Counted from the first letter of the stretch, positions 6,423-15,094 are shown. The stretch: 33,277 nucleotides of DNA from Candidatus Gastranaerophilales bacterium (GCA_944326535.1 CALVEJ010000016.1:1-33277); one strand, 5' to 3'. Notes: a model not told the origin generated them from the sequence alone. Made by a program: numbers and translations.

Positions 6423-7337
6423 ATGCAAAGAACTGAACTTATAGAAAAGATAAATAAATTAAAAAAAGAAAAAAATGCTATTGTGCTTGCGCACACATAT
6501 CAAAATATTGAAATAGATGAAGTTGCAGATTTTTCAGGAGATTCCCTATACTTGAGCCAGCAGGCAGCAAAAACGGATGCGGATGTAATTGTTTTTGCCG
6601 GTGTGTACTTTATGGCAGAAACAGCAAAAATTCTGTCACCGAAAAAGACAGTGCTTTTGCCAAACCTCAATGCCGGCTGTGCAATGGCAGACAAGATTAA
6701 TCTTGAACAGCTGAGAGCTTTTAAAGCGCAGCACAAAGATATTCCTGTTGTATGTTATGTAAACTCAACTGCAGCCGTAAAGTCAGAATCTGATGTATGC
6801 TGCACCAGTGCTAACGCAATAAACGTAGTAAAATCATTGAACGCAAAAGAAGTACTGTTTGTACCTGACCAACATCTGGGTTCATTCGTAGAGTCACAAC
6901 TGGATAATGTCAAAGTCATAACATATCCGGGATATTGTCCTGTTCATCACGAAATTACAACAAAAGATATAGAAGAAAAGAAAAAACTTTATCCGAATGC
7001 AAAAGTCATGGTTCATCCGGAATGTCCTTCAGACGTTGTTAAAATGGCCGATTTTACAGGCTCAACAACCGGAATAATAAAGACCGTAAAAGAAAGCAAT
7101 GAGAAAGAATTTATTATTGTTACAGAAAAAGGTGTTGTTGACAGACTCAAAAGAGATTGTCCCGATAAAAAATTCATTTTAATTAATGAAAAAGCCGTTT
7201 GCGAAACAATGAAACTTATACATCTTGAAGACATACTTTACACTCTTGAAAATAATAAATATGAAATTCATATAGATAAAGAAATCTCACAAAAAGCTTT
7301 TCTTGCCATTAACAAAATGGTTATGATAAATGCATAA
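6423..7337 (+). CDS. nadA: Quinolinate synthase
   Basis: 304 residues. NadA condenses iminoaspartate with dihydroxyacetone phosphate to quinolinate in de novo NAD synthesis, using a [4Fe-4S] cluster. The three cluster cysteines are visible: Cys86 (NLNAGCAMAD), Cys172 (PGYCPVHHE) and Cys260 (NEKAVCETM), at the spacing of the short three-Cys form. AHTYQNIEIDEVADFSGDS and VMVHPEC are family motifs. The frame is open further upstream to 6264, but that stretch overlaps MarC; the ATG at 6423 has AAGG 6 nt before it and matches the family N-terminus. NadB and NadC are not nearby, so the operon partner MarC is unexpected. Confidence 0.95.
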   Translation: MQRTELIEKINKLKKEKNAIVLAHTYQNIEIDEVADFSGDSLYLSQQAAKTDADVIVFAGVYFMAETAKILSPKKTVLLPNLNAGCAMADKINLEQLRAFKAQHKDIPVVCYVNSTAAVKSESDVCCTSANAINVVKSLNAKEVLFVPDQHLGSFVESQLDNVKVITYPGYCPVHHEITTKDIEEKKKLYPNAKVMVHPECPSDVVKMADFTGSTTGIIKTVKESNEKEFIIVTEKGVVDRLKRDCPDKKFILINEKAVCETMKLIHLEDILYTLENNKYEIHIDKEISQKAFLAINKMVMINA

Positions 7338-7398
7338 GGCTTTGTAAAAAAATATTAAATTCTACAAAAAAAATATATAAACCGGACAAAAAAGCTGA

Positions 7399-7428
7399 TT
7401 GATAAGTTTTGTGTATTCAGTTTACAAT
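7399..7428 (+). promoter_or_regulatory. Promoter for the small gene at 7444
   Basis: TTGATA (7399-7404), 18-base spacer, TACAAT (7423-7428). It overlaps an in-frame TTG at 7399, which argues that translation starts downstream at 7444. Confidence 0.5.
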
Positions 7429-7443
7429 ATCACAGGTTTTTAT

Positions 7444-7743
7444 ATGATAGGTCTCAGAAAGATTAATGATTACGCAGCAATAAAAGACTACTCACACATT
7501 GTCAAAGTTCCGATGAAAGATGGAACAACAGCTCTTATGCAGCTCAATAAAAAGAAACAGCAGCTGGATTGCGTAGTAATTAACGACAAGCAATATATAA
7601 CGGAAGAACATACCGTCAAAAGTAAAGGAAAGTATATTATGCCAGCTGTGTATGAATATTTAAATATGATTTCAAAATCATTCTTTTTCCCAAAGGATAA
7701 GCCCAAAATAACTATAGAACTGATAGAAAAATCAATCCAATAG
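7444..7743 (+). CDS. Hypothetical 99-residue protein
   Basis: An unrecognised cytoplasmic protein, beginning MIGLRKINDYAAIKDYSHI, basic overall, with no Cys motif except one residue, and no membrane segment. The start ATG at 7444 has an AGG box 7 nt upstream and a promoter immediately before it; a longer frame from TTG at 7399 is rejected because it would contain the promoter. The stop codon abuts the stop of the convergent ispF gene with no gap, so the two messages must overlap at their 3' ends unless termination occurs inside the genes. Confidence 0.7.
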   Translation: MIGLRKINDYAAIKDYSHIVKVPMKDGTTALMQLNKKKQQLDCVVINDKQYITEEHTVKSKGKYIMPAVYEYLNMISKSFFFPKDKPKITIELIEKSIQ

Positions 7744-8229
7744 CTACAAGACTATTTCCTCAAGCAGAACCACAGCATCAACAGCCAGACATTTGCCTTC
7801 GCCAATCGGACCCATCCACTCCATTGATTTTGCTTTTATTGATACCTGACTTACATTAAGATTTAATATATCAGCCAAATTTTGTCTAATATCCTGTACA
7901 AAAGGAGACAATCTCGGATATTGCGTTTTTATTGTTGCATCAATATTATTAATTTTATATCCGGACTTTATAACAAGATACAAAGTTTGAGCGAGCAGTT
8001 CCGTACTGTCACATCCGTAATACTGCGGATCATTATCGGGAAAATGCTGCCCAATATCACCGAGTGCAAGTGCACCCAAAAGTGCATCAATAATGGCATG
8101 ACAAAGCGCATCCGCATCGGAATGTCCAAGGAGCCCTTTGTTATGTTCAATTTTCACACCGCCCAGTATAAAATCCCTGTCATCTACAAATTGATGTAAA
8201 TCAAACCCTTGACCTATTCTATATCCCAT
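7744..8229 (-). CDS. ispF: 2-C-methyl-D-erythritol 2,4-cyclodiphosphate synthase
   Basis: 161 residues, normal for IspF, which makes the cyclic diphosphate of the MEP isoprenoid pathway as a homotrimer with one metal per active site. Metal ligands are seen as Asp10 and His12 (GFDLHQF) and His36 (GHSDADAL); the C-terminal KSMEWMGPIGEG replaces the more common TTTExLGFxGRxEG. The ATG at 8229 has AGGAG 6 nt upstream. Its start overlaps the end of the HAD phosphatase gene by 11 bases, making it the third gene of a leftward operon. IspD is not present here. Confidence 0.95.
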   Translation of the reverse strand: MGYRIGQGFDLHQFVDDRDFILGGVKIEHNKGLLGHSDADALCHAIIDALLGALALGDIGQHFPDNDPQYYGCDSTELLAQTLYLVIKSGYKINNIDATIKTQYPRLSPFVQDIRQNLADILNLNVSQVSIKAKSMEWMGPIGEGKCLAVDAVVLLEEIVL

Positions 8230-9037
8230 ATTGTTCTCCTATATATTTTGATACAGCACAGGGTACACCGTCATTGTCCACTGTTTCTGTTACATAATCC
8301 GCTATTTTTTTTAAATCGTCCGTTGCATTACCCATGGCAACTTTAATACCAGCCGCAAGAAGCATCTCTATATCATTGTCCTGATCACCGCATGCCATGA
8401 TTTCTTCTTTTTTTATTCCCCACTTGTCGGCAAGAAATCTGACAGCATTTCCCTTTGTTGCTTCTGTACTGGAAAACTCACAAAATCTCGGAGTAGAGCG
8501 AATAACATACAATTTGTCTTTGTACTTTTCCGCCATTTCCTTTTGTAAATTTTCAATCAACTTCACATCATCATCAATTGCAAGAATTTTATTCAACCCT
8601 GTCAAATCCATATCTTCACAACTTCCGACAATTTTGTATTCTATATTTCTGGCATCAACATACTGTTGAACAAGATAGCTGTCATGTTCAACCATCAAAA
8701 CATCATTAATATAAAAATTAAAAAAGATATTCCTTTTTTTTAATTCTTTTATAACATCTCTGGCAAGCTCTGTATCCATATTATTTTCCAGCAAAACATC
8801 ATCATTCTCATAGAAATTTCTAACCAGCCCGCCCTGATAACAAATAACAGGTGTACAAAGTCCGAGTTCCTGCGCAATTGATTTTGTTGCAGCATACATC
8901 CTGCCGGTGCACAAAACAACATTTATTCCGTCTCTGACAAGTTTTTTAAGAGTATTTTTTACCCTGTCAGTTGCTGTAAAATCTTTTCTAAATATAGTTC
9001 CGTCTATATCCAAGACGAGCATTTTAATTTTGTTCAT
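8219..9037 (-). CDS. Cof-type HAD-IIB family hydrolase
   Basis: 272 residues. HAD motif I is LVLDIDGTI (nucleophile Asp10, general acid Asp12), motif II VLCTGR, and motif IV GDQDNDIEML with the later AMGNA, the standard Cof pattern with a C2B cap domain. Family members dephosphorylate sugar phosphates, FMN or phosphorylated cofactors; the substrate cannot be read from sequence. There is no clear ribosome box before the ATG, which lies inside the end of the Nudix gene (14-base overlap), so translational coupling is likely. Placed between a Nudix hydrolase and IspF. Confidence 0.9.
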   Translation of the reverse strand: MNKIKMLVLDIDGTIFRKDFTATDRVKNTLKKLVRDGINVVLCTGRMYAATKSIAQELGLCTPVICYQGGLVRNFYENDDVLLENNMDTELARDVIKELKKRNIFFNFYINDVLMVEHDSYLVQQYVDARNIEYKIVGSCEDMDLTGLNKILAIDDDVKLIENLQKEMAEKYKDKLYVIRSTPRFCEFSSTEATKGNAVRFLADKWGIKKEEIMACGDQDNDIEMLLAAGIKVAMGNATDDLKKIADYVTETVDNDGVPCAVSKYIGEQYGI

Positions 9038-9566
9038 CTAGTTTAAAAGCTCTCATGAGTGCACAAATAGTCTTTGCATCATTTATTGTACCATTTTTTA
9101 TAAGTTTGTACACATCGCTTAACGGAAGTTCAAAATAGTCCAAAATTTCTCCTTCATCAGGGTCAGGTTTGTCAAAAGACAAATCCGTTGCTTTAAAAAG
9201 ATACAACTTTTCATCGCAAATACCAAATGTAGTGAAAATATAACCCAAAGATACCCAATTTTTTGCAAGGTATCCTGTTTCTTCTCTAAGCTCTCTTTTG
9301 GCTGCTTCCAATGGATCCTCTCCTTTTTCAAGCCTTCCTGCCGGAAGCTCTGTTTGTGCAGATCTAACAGCATAGCGATACTGCTTTACGAGAAGAATAT
9401 TTCCGTTGTCCTTTAATGCACATATGACAACACCGCCCGGATGACGAATAATTTCTCTGTGGCGTGTTAACCCGTCAGACAGAATTATCTCATCATCGGT
9501 TATATCAAAAATTTTGCCTCTATATGCAATTTTTGACGATAATGTTTTTTCTTCAAACTTATCCAT
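9024..9566 (-). CDS. Nudix hydrolase, ADP-ribose pyrophosphatase type
   Basis: 180 residues with a full Nudix box GX5EX7REUXEEXGU (Gly77, Glu83, Arg91-Glu92, Glu95-Glu96, Gly98). The N-terminal YRGKIFDITDDEI and VKQYRYAV-ELPAGRLEKGE patterns match the ADP-ribose pyrophosphatase (NudF/YqkG) branch, which hydrolyses ADP-ribose to AMP and ribose 5-phosphate. No ribosome box precedes the ATG; instead an extended -10 element ends 6 bases before it, implying a leaderless message. First gene of the leftward Nudix-HAD-IspF operon. Confidence 0.9.
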   Translation of the reverse strand: MDKFEEKTLSSKIAYRGKIFDITDDEIILSDGLTRHREIIRHPGGVVICALKDNGNILLVKQYRYAVRSAQTELPAGRLEKGEDPLEAAKRELREETGYLAKNWVSLGYIFTTFGICDEKLYLFKATDLSFDKPDPDEGEILDYFELPLSDVYKLIKNGTINDAKTICALMRAFKLDEQN

Positions 9567-9572
9567 AAAATT

Positions 9573-9581
9573 ATTTTATCA
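9573..9581 (-). promoter_or_regulatory. Extended -10 promoter for the Nudix gene, leaderless type
   Basis: Read leftward: TG-A-TAAAAT with the hexamer at 9578-9573 and the ATG starting at 9566, exactly 6 bases later. No good -35 box is seen. Confidence 0.4.
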
Positions 9582-9660
9582 TACAATCAAAACGATATTG
9601 TATTTAGGGATTTTTCCTGACACAAAGACCTGTAATTTCTGGTGTGATGATGTTTCTTTT

Positions 9661-9983
9661 GTCATCCTGAGGGCGGATTTTGTGCGGCTGTGGAGTCGAA
9701 TCAGCCTAACAGACGAGCGAACAGCCATATGAGGACGGATACCCGATCCCCGAATAGCGGGGCGGGGTCGTCCGAACGTCAATAATCCAAGACAACACAG
9801 CCCGAAGGATCTTTAAATTTTAGATTCTTCGCTTCGCTCAGAATGACGAGTTATCCAAAGTAGTAAATTCAGGATGACAATATGGTCGTCATCCTGAGGA
9901 TGAAATCCGAAGGATCTTTAAATTTTAGATTCTTCGCTTCGCTCAGAATGACGAGTTATCCAAAGTAGTAAATTCAGAATGAC
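9661..9983. repeat. Palindromic intergenic repeat array
   Basis: Two perfect 71-bp direct copies (9802-9872 and 9907-9977, period 105) of a unit running GAAGGATCT..TTCGCTTCGCTCAGAATGAC..TTATCCAAAGTAG. The second unit has a complete palindromic frame, GTCATCCTGAG (9888-9898) to CTCAGAATGAC (9942-9952). A third GTCATCCTGAG half lies at 9661 and further AATGAC ends at 9998 and 10041. Between 9672 and 9800 is a GC-rich unrelated stretch with a strong imperfect hairpin (about 9733-9775). Palindromic elements with these GTCAT/ATGAC ends are common intergenic repeats in many bacteria. The remaining bases to 10119 are degenerate repeat and unassigned. Confidence 0.8.
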
Positions 9984-10119
9984 GAGGAGGCTAAAGCTCC
10001 AGAATGACGTAAAGACCAAAGACGAGAGGTTGATATGCAAAAATGACGGAATGTTCTACTTCCTCTATGCATAAGAAGGCTGAACTTTCCGCCACTACAT
10101 ATATCAGTAAAAAAATTAT

Positions 10120-11910
10120 TTAATCATGTCTAACTGTTGATTTCAGATGAAGCTCCATCAGTTGTTCTTCCGAAGCATATGTCGGAGCATTCGTCATAAG
10201 ACATTTTGCCGCAGAGTTTTTCGGAAATGCAATAACTTCTCTGATAGAAGTATTATGTGTCAACAGCGCAACCAATCTATCCAAACCGATAGCAAGACCT
10301 GCATGGGGAGGTGTTCCATACTGGAATGCTGTCAGCATAAATCCGAATTTCTGCTGTACTTCTTCTTCCGTAAGTCCGAGAGCATCAAAAACCTTTCTTT
10401 GCACCTCAGGAGAGTGAATTCTGACAGAACCGCCGCCGAGTTCCGTTCCGTTATAAACAATATCATAAGCAACAGAACGAACGTTCATCGGTTCTGTTTT
10501 CATCTTGTCAACATCTTCAAGATTCGGAGATGTAAACGGATGGTGCATTGCCATAACTCTATCAAACTCTTTGCTGTATTCAAACATCGGAAAATCGACA
10601 ACCCAAAGAAGAGCATGTTTATTTTCATCAATCAAGCCTAGTTTTTCACCGAAGAATAGCCTAAATCTGCCCATTACATCATATGTTGTCTTTTTGTCAT
10701 CTGCAACAAAGAAAACTACATCTCCCGGTTTTGCATCAGCCTTAACTCTAAGCGCCTCTATCTGTTCATCCGTCAAGAATTTGAGAATAGGAGATTTAAC
10801 AGTTCCGTCTTCCATATACGTAATCCACGCAATACCCTTTGCACCGAAAGAAATTGCCGTTGATCTTACATCATCCATTTCTTTTCTTGAATATCCAGCA
10901 ATACCCGGAATTTTTATAGCTTTTGCAATACCGCCATTTTTCAAAGTTTCCTTAACAGGTTCAAAAGTCGACTCCATCATTATGTCTGAGATATCAAACA
11001 ATTCAAGGTCAAAACGTGCATCCGGCTTGTCAGATCCAAATCTGTCCATCGCTTCTTGCCAGCTGATTCTGGTAAATGGCGGTTTTACATCAACACCCGC
11101 CGCTTTGAACGCCTCAACTATCAAACCTTCCGTAAGGGCAATTACATCATCCTGATTAGCAAAAGACATTTCCATATCAACCTGAGTAAATTCAGGCTGT
11201 CTGTCAGCTCTCAGATCTTCATCACGGAAGCACTTTGCAATTTGATAATATTTTTCAATACCGCCAACCATCAAAAGTTGTTTAAAAATCTGAGGAGATT
11301 GCGGCAATGCATAGAATTTTCCCTCCTGTACACGGCTGGGAACCAAATAATCTCTTGCGCCCTCCGGTGTAGTGTTGATAAGGATAGGTGTTTCAACTTC
11401 CATAAACTCTGCGCCGTTGAGATAATTTCTGATTGCAGTAACAATTTTGTGGCGCAGTTTCAGATTGTGAGCCATTTGCGGACGTCTGATATCAAGATAT
11501 CTGTATTTCAATCTCAAATCTTCTTTTGTATCGTCAGATGCAAGTTCAAAAGGCAAAAGTTTTGCTTCGGAAAGAACTTTAACCTCATCCGGATACATTT
11601 CAATTTCTCCCGTAGCAAGGTCGGGATTGTATGTTTCGGGCGGTCTTTTCGTAACTTTTCCGCTTACCTGTATAACAAATTCGTCCTTCAAAGACGAAAA
11701 CACGTCGTGTACGGACGGATTTATTTGCGGATCTGCAACAACCTGAAAAAATCCGGTTTTGTCTCTGAGTTCAACAAAAATAATACCGCCCAGATCACGT
11801 ACAGCAGAAACCCATCCTGCAAGAGTGACATTATTATTGACATTCTCTATCGTCAAATCTTCATTGTAATGCGTCTTCATTGATGAAAATGTGTGCGAAT
11901 AAGTTGTCAT
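10120..11910 (-). CDS. aspS: Aspartyl-tRNA synthetase
   Basis: 596 residues, bacterial-type AspRS: N-terminal OB fold for the anticodon (VTLAGWVSAVRDLGG), class II catalytic core with motif 2 (FRDEDLRADRQPEFTQ) and motif 3 (GLAIGLDRLVALL), and the bacterial GAD insertion. The OB fold has Leu in RDLGG, as in the discriminating E. coli enzyme; the non-discriminating kind usually has His there, so strict tRNA-Asp charging is suggested but not proven. The ATG at 11910 is preceded by a GGAGAGAG stretch; the spacing is somewhat long. A second in-frame ATG at 11880 lacks a ribosome site. Divergent from the RicT-like gene. Confidence 0.96.
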   Translation of the reverse strand: MTTYSHTFSSMKTHYNEDLTIENVNNNVTLAGWVSAVRDLGGIIFVELRDKTGFFQVVADPQINPSVHDVFSSLKDEFVIQVSGKVTKRPPETYNPDLATGEIEMYPDEVKVLSEAKLLPFELASDDTKEDLRLKYRYLDIRRPQMAHNLKLRHKIVTAIRNYLNGAEFMEVETPILINTTPEGARDYLVPSRVQEGKFYALPQSPQIFKQLLMVGGIEKYYQIAKCFRDEDLRADRQPEFTQVDMEMSFANQDDVIALTEGLIVEAFKAAGVDVKPPFTRISWQEAMDRFGSDKPDARFDLELFDISDIMMESTFEPVKETLKNGGIAKAIKIPGIAGYSRKEMDDVRSTAISFGAKGIAWITYMEDGTVKSPILKFLTDEQIEALRVKADAKPGDVVFFVADDKKTTYDVMGRFRLFFGEKLGLIDENKHALLWVVDFPMFEYSKEFDRVMAMHHPFTSPNLEDVDKMKTEPMNVRSVAYDIVYNGTELGGGSVRIHSPEVQRKVFDALGLTEEEVQQKFGFMLTAFQYGTPPHAGLAIGLDRLVALLTHNTSIREVIAFPKNSAAKCLMTNAPTYASEEQLMELHLKSTVRHD

Positions 11911-12015
11911 TTTATTTCTCTCTCCTTCGTGTCATATACAGCTATTAATTTATAATAAACAAAACATATAATCAATTTTATGCTAAAATACCTTTGACAG
12001 ATTATAGGGTTAAAA

Positions 12016-12945
12016 ATGATAAAATACGCAGTTAATTTAATAAAAAACACGTTTCATCCTTTACAGGTTTCAGAAACAGCGCATGTTGAACAAGATCAGC
12101 TTGTGCTTGTCAGAACAGAAAAAGGCGAAGAAGTTGCAAAGGTATTTGTGGTAAACAGCTGCATAGCAAAAGCATGGGAAAAGAATATGCCGGAAGCTGT
12201 TCCTCTCGTCAGGGTGCTGGGTCAAAGAGACAAAGAAGCTCTTGAGGAGTTAAAAATAGCAGAAGAAGAAGCTTTTAAAACCTGCAAAAGGCTGGTTGCC
12301 GAGCATAATCTGACAATGAATCTTGTTCAGGCAAAATATACCTTTGACAAAAGAAAAATCACATTCTACTATACGGCACCTGAAAGAGTTGACTTCAGGG
12401 GACTTTTAAAAGATCTTACACAGGTATTCAAAAGAGTCCGCATAGACTTAAGACACATCGGAGTAAGAGATGAGACCTCTCTTCTTGCCGGAAACGGGCT
12501 TTGCGGCAGACCGTTTTGCTGCTGTACATTTTTGAGAAAATTTGACTCAATCAACATAAAGCTTGCAAAAGATCAGGGAATGCCGATTACTCCGGGAAAA
12601 ATATCCGGAACATGCGGCAGGCTTTTGTGCTGTTTGAATTATGAATACAAAAATTATATTGATGCCGCAAAAGATATGCCTCCTATCGGTTCTGGCGTAA
12701 TGACTCCGGAAGGTCTTGGAAGAGTTTGTTCACTGCATTTTCTGAATAATGAAATTTCAGTAAAAACAGAAGACGGAAAAATCAAAAACTACAAAAAGAA
12801 CGAAATCGAAATGGTTGACGGAGACGTCAATATTGAAATCGATATTCAAGATACAGCAGCTTCCGTTTATCAAGAACAATCCGATTACAATGTTGATATA
12901 AAACAGCTGGAAGATGACAGAAACAGTTCAACAGGAAATCTGTAA
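12016..12945 (+). CDS. PSP1/RicT-family protein
   Basis: 309 residues with the PSP1 C-terminal domain found in B. subtilis RicT (YaaT), part of the Fe-S-containing Y-complex that affects mRNA maturation by RNase Y and developmental regulation. The diagnostic cysteines are present: Cys163, Cys168-170 (GLCGRPFCCC) and Cys200, Cys205-206 (GTCGRLLCC), together with VRIDLRHIGVRDE. Start ATG at 12016 has AGGG 6 nt upstream. It is followed after 17 bases by the FlhA-like gene and probably shares its message. RicA and RicF partners are not visible here. The C-terminal 40 residues are acidic and variable. Confidence 0.9.
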   Translation: MIKYAVNLIKNTFHPLQVSETAHVEQDQLVLVRTEKGEEVAKVFVVNSCIAKAWEKNMPEAVPLVRVLGQRDKEALEELKIAEEEAFKTCKRLVAEHNLTMNLVQAKYTFDKRKITFYYTAPERVDFRGLLKDLTQVFKRVRIDLRHIGVRDETSLLAGNGLCGRPFCCCTFLRKFDSINIKLAKDQGMPITPGKISGTCGRLLCCLNYEYKNYIDAAKDMPPIGSGVMTPEGLGRVCSLHFLNNEISVKTEDGKIKNYKKNEIEMVDGDVNIEIDIQDTAASVYQEQSDYNVDIKQLEDDRNSSTGNL

Positions 12946-12962
12946 TTTGTTTCAGTCCATAA

Positions 12963-14459
12963 ATGAAAAGATACAAAAGCGGGAATTATAAAAATATGAA
13001 ATCAACACGAATGCAATATTGTATAAAAGCAGTACCAAGTGATGATACATTTCAGATGGAATCTCTGCTCAACGAGATGTCTTCTCTCGGATGGGAACTT
13101 TACACAATGCACGAGGTAGAATCCGATGAAGGATATAACTACAACTGCATTTTTGTCAGAGAAGCAAGCAACGAGCCTGAGGAAGAAAGTGAAGATGTTG
13201 ATGAAATTTTCGGCTATCAATCCCAGATGCAAAAAATGATTTCATCACAAAATGAACCGTTCGAACTCTGTGTTGAAATTCAGAGAAAAATAAAAGACAA
13301 AAGAAAAAAAATCAACAGTATAAAATCCCTGATTGATGAAACAAACGAATCTCAGCGCAAAAGTCTAAACAACGAGATGTCAAAATGCATTGAAGAACTG
13401 AACGAACTAAAAAGACAGCTTCAAAATGTAATCTCGCCGGATATCATGATTGACAAAATCGGCGAAGACAAAATAAAAATAAAACTCAGTGAAGAAAACA
13501 TTGAACTGGTAAATCCGGATGTGAATGCAAATCTTGTTGCACAAACGGTAAAGGTTAGACAAAACCTTGCTCAGGATCTTGGTTATATAATCCCTAAAAT
13601 AAAATTTGAAAGCGATGAATCTCTTCAGGCAAACGAATTTGAAATTGATATAAGAGGCGTTTGCGCAGCAAAGGGTGTAGCATATTGCGGTTATTTAATG
13701 TTTTTTAAAGATGATCTTAATATTGAAAAAACACCCAAAGATGCAATAAAAGATGCTGACCCGATTACGGGAAAACCTGTCATCTGGATACCTGAAGGAA
13801 AAACAAAAGACTTTTGGGCAAAAGGCTGTGACGCATCAGAATATATTGCAAGAATACTTGAATATGTCTGCATAAAATTTGTCGAAGAAATATTTGACTA
13901 CAATGATATAAACAGGTACATAGAAATTGTCAGCGAGGACAATCTTTATCTCATAGAAAACATTATTCCCGATTTTGTATCGGTAGCAGAACTCAAATAC
14001 ATACTCACAAGCCTCATAAAAGAACGTGTTTCAATAAAAGATATTATTTATATTTTTGAAAAAATAAATGATTTTGCGGATGAAGAAACAAAAGAAGACC
14101 TTCTAAGCAGAGTCAGACATTCTCTTTCAAGACAAATATCAAAAAGTATCGCCAATGAAAATAATCTGATACAGGCTTTTGAACTGTCCGATGAAACGGT
14201 AAAATACCTCTGTTCTAAAGTTTCCGGCAAAAATACTGTGATAAGGATTGATAACACGAAAATAAAAACAATTGCGAACAGTATTTTTAAATCAATCGAC
14301 AAATTTTCGCTCAACCCGTCTGAAATTGTCGTTATTGTTCCGATGGAAATCAGACAGGTCACGGGTGTAGTGCTTTCACAATTTATTCCGAATGTAAAAG
14401 TAGTCGCAAGAGAAGAAATCGCAGGCGGATACAATCTTGAAATAATTGACAGAGTTTAA
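12963..14459 (+). CDS. Soluble FlhA cytoplasmic-domain (FHIPEP) protein with N-terminal DUF4177-like domain and coiled coil
   Basis: 498 residues, no membrane segment. Residues 17-67 resemble DUF4177 (MQYCIKAVPS, LNEMSSLGWELYTM, CIFVRE). Residues 105-155 form a charged coiled coil. Residues about 195-498 follow the whole cytoplasmic domain of FlhA/type III export gate proteins: VRQNLAQDLGYIIPKI, NEFEIDIRGV, GKPVIWIPE, IIPDFVSVAELKYILTSLIKE, VSIKDIIYIFEKI, RVRHSLSRQISKSI, and the closing VVIVPMEIRQVTGVVLSQF. In flagella and injectisomes this domain forms a ring that receives export substrates and chaperones, but it is always tethered to about eight membrane helices, which are missing here and replaced by the new N-terminus. 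No other flagellar gene is nearby. ATG at 12963 lacks a ribosome box; ATG at 12996 is an alternative. Function unknown. Confidence 0.85.
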   Translation: MKRYKSGNYKNMKSTRMQYCIKAVPSDDTFQMESLLNEMSSLGWELYTMHEVESDEGYNYNCIFVREASNEPEEESEDVDEIFGYQSQMQKMISSQNEPFELCVEIQRKIKDKRKKINSIKSLIDETNESQRKSLNNEMSKCIEELNELKRQLQNVISPDIMIDKIGEDKIKIKLSEENIELVNPDVNANLVAQTVKVRQNLAQDLGYIIPKIKFESDESLQANEFEIDIRGVCAAKGVAYCGYLMFFKDDLNIEKTPKDAIKDADPITGKPVIWIPEGKTKDFWAKGCDASEYIARILEYVCIKFVEEIFDYNDINRYIEIVSEDNLYLIENIIPDFVSVAELKYILTSLIKERVSIKDIIYIFEKINDFADEETKEDLLSRVRHSLSRQISKSIANENNLIQAFELSDETVKYLCSKVSGKNTVIRIDNTKIKTIANSIFKSIDKFSLNPSEIVVIVPMEIRQVTGVVLSQFIPNVKVVAREEIAGGYNLEIIDRV

Positions 14460-14530
14460 TATAAACGGACTATATACCTAAAAGCACAATATGATAGAAT
14501 GTTTCTGTATTATATACAAAGGAGCATCTT

Positions 14531-15094
14531 ATGAGTTTGGAAATGATACTAATTATTGCAGCAGTTGTTGTTGTAATCGGACTTTATCTCGTCTACAGAA
14601 ACGTTATTATGGCAAAAAACAATGTACTTGAAGCTTTATCAGGTATTGATGTTCAGTTAAAAAAACGTCATGATCTTGTACCGAACATATTAACAATTGC
14701 CAAGAAATTTATGGAACACGAAAGCGAGCTTTTTGAACAGGTTACAGAACTCAGAACACAAGCGATGAAAGCACCTTCCGGCTCAAAAGCAAAATTTGTA
14801 GCAGAAGGAAAACTGGACAACCTCATGAGCCAGCTTCTTGTGTCTGTTGAAAACTATCCTGAGCTCAAGTCAAATGACACAATGGTACAGGCAATGAGAA
14901 CTTACAATGAAGTAGAAGAACATATTGCGGCAGCAAGAAGATTTTACAACTCCGCACTTACGCAGGTAAGAAACACTGTTCAAATCTTCCCGGGTTCGCT
15001 GTTTGCAAATTTGGCAACAGATGTTCTGGGATACAGCTATTTTGAAGCAACAGAAGCAGACCGGGCTTCTGTAGATGCATCAGCTTATCTATAA
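14531..15094 (+). CDS. lemA: LemA family protein
   Basis: 187 residues, standard LemA size. One N-terminal membrane helix (about 4-22), then VYRNVIMAKNNVLEALSGIDVQLKKRHDLVPNIL-type sequence, the LemA signature, and a helical bundle with YNEVEEHIAAARRFYNSAL and FPGSLFANL near the end. The N-terminus is probably outside with the helical domain in the periplasm or on the membrane surface; the biochemical role of the family is unknown. AAAGGAG lies 6 nt before the ATG. Single gene closed by a strong bidirectional terminator. Confidence 0.93.
   Translation: MSLEMILIIAAVVVVIGLYLVYRNVIMAKNNVLEALSGIDVQLKKRHDLVPNILTIAKKFMEHESELFEQVTELRTQAMKAPSGSKAKFVAEGKLDNLMSQLLVSVENYPELKSNDTMVQAMRTYNEVEEHIAAARRFYNSALTQVRNTVQIFPGSLFANLATDVLGYSYFEATEADRASVDASAYL

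Noticed and set aside
9579..9782. 67-codon leftward frame across the repeat array
   Set aside because: Arg/Ser-rich translation of repeat DNA with no ribosome site; typical of non-coding GC-rich sequence.
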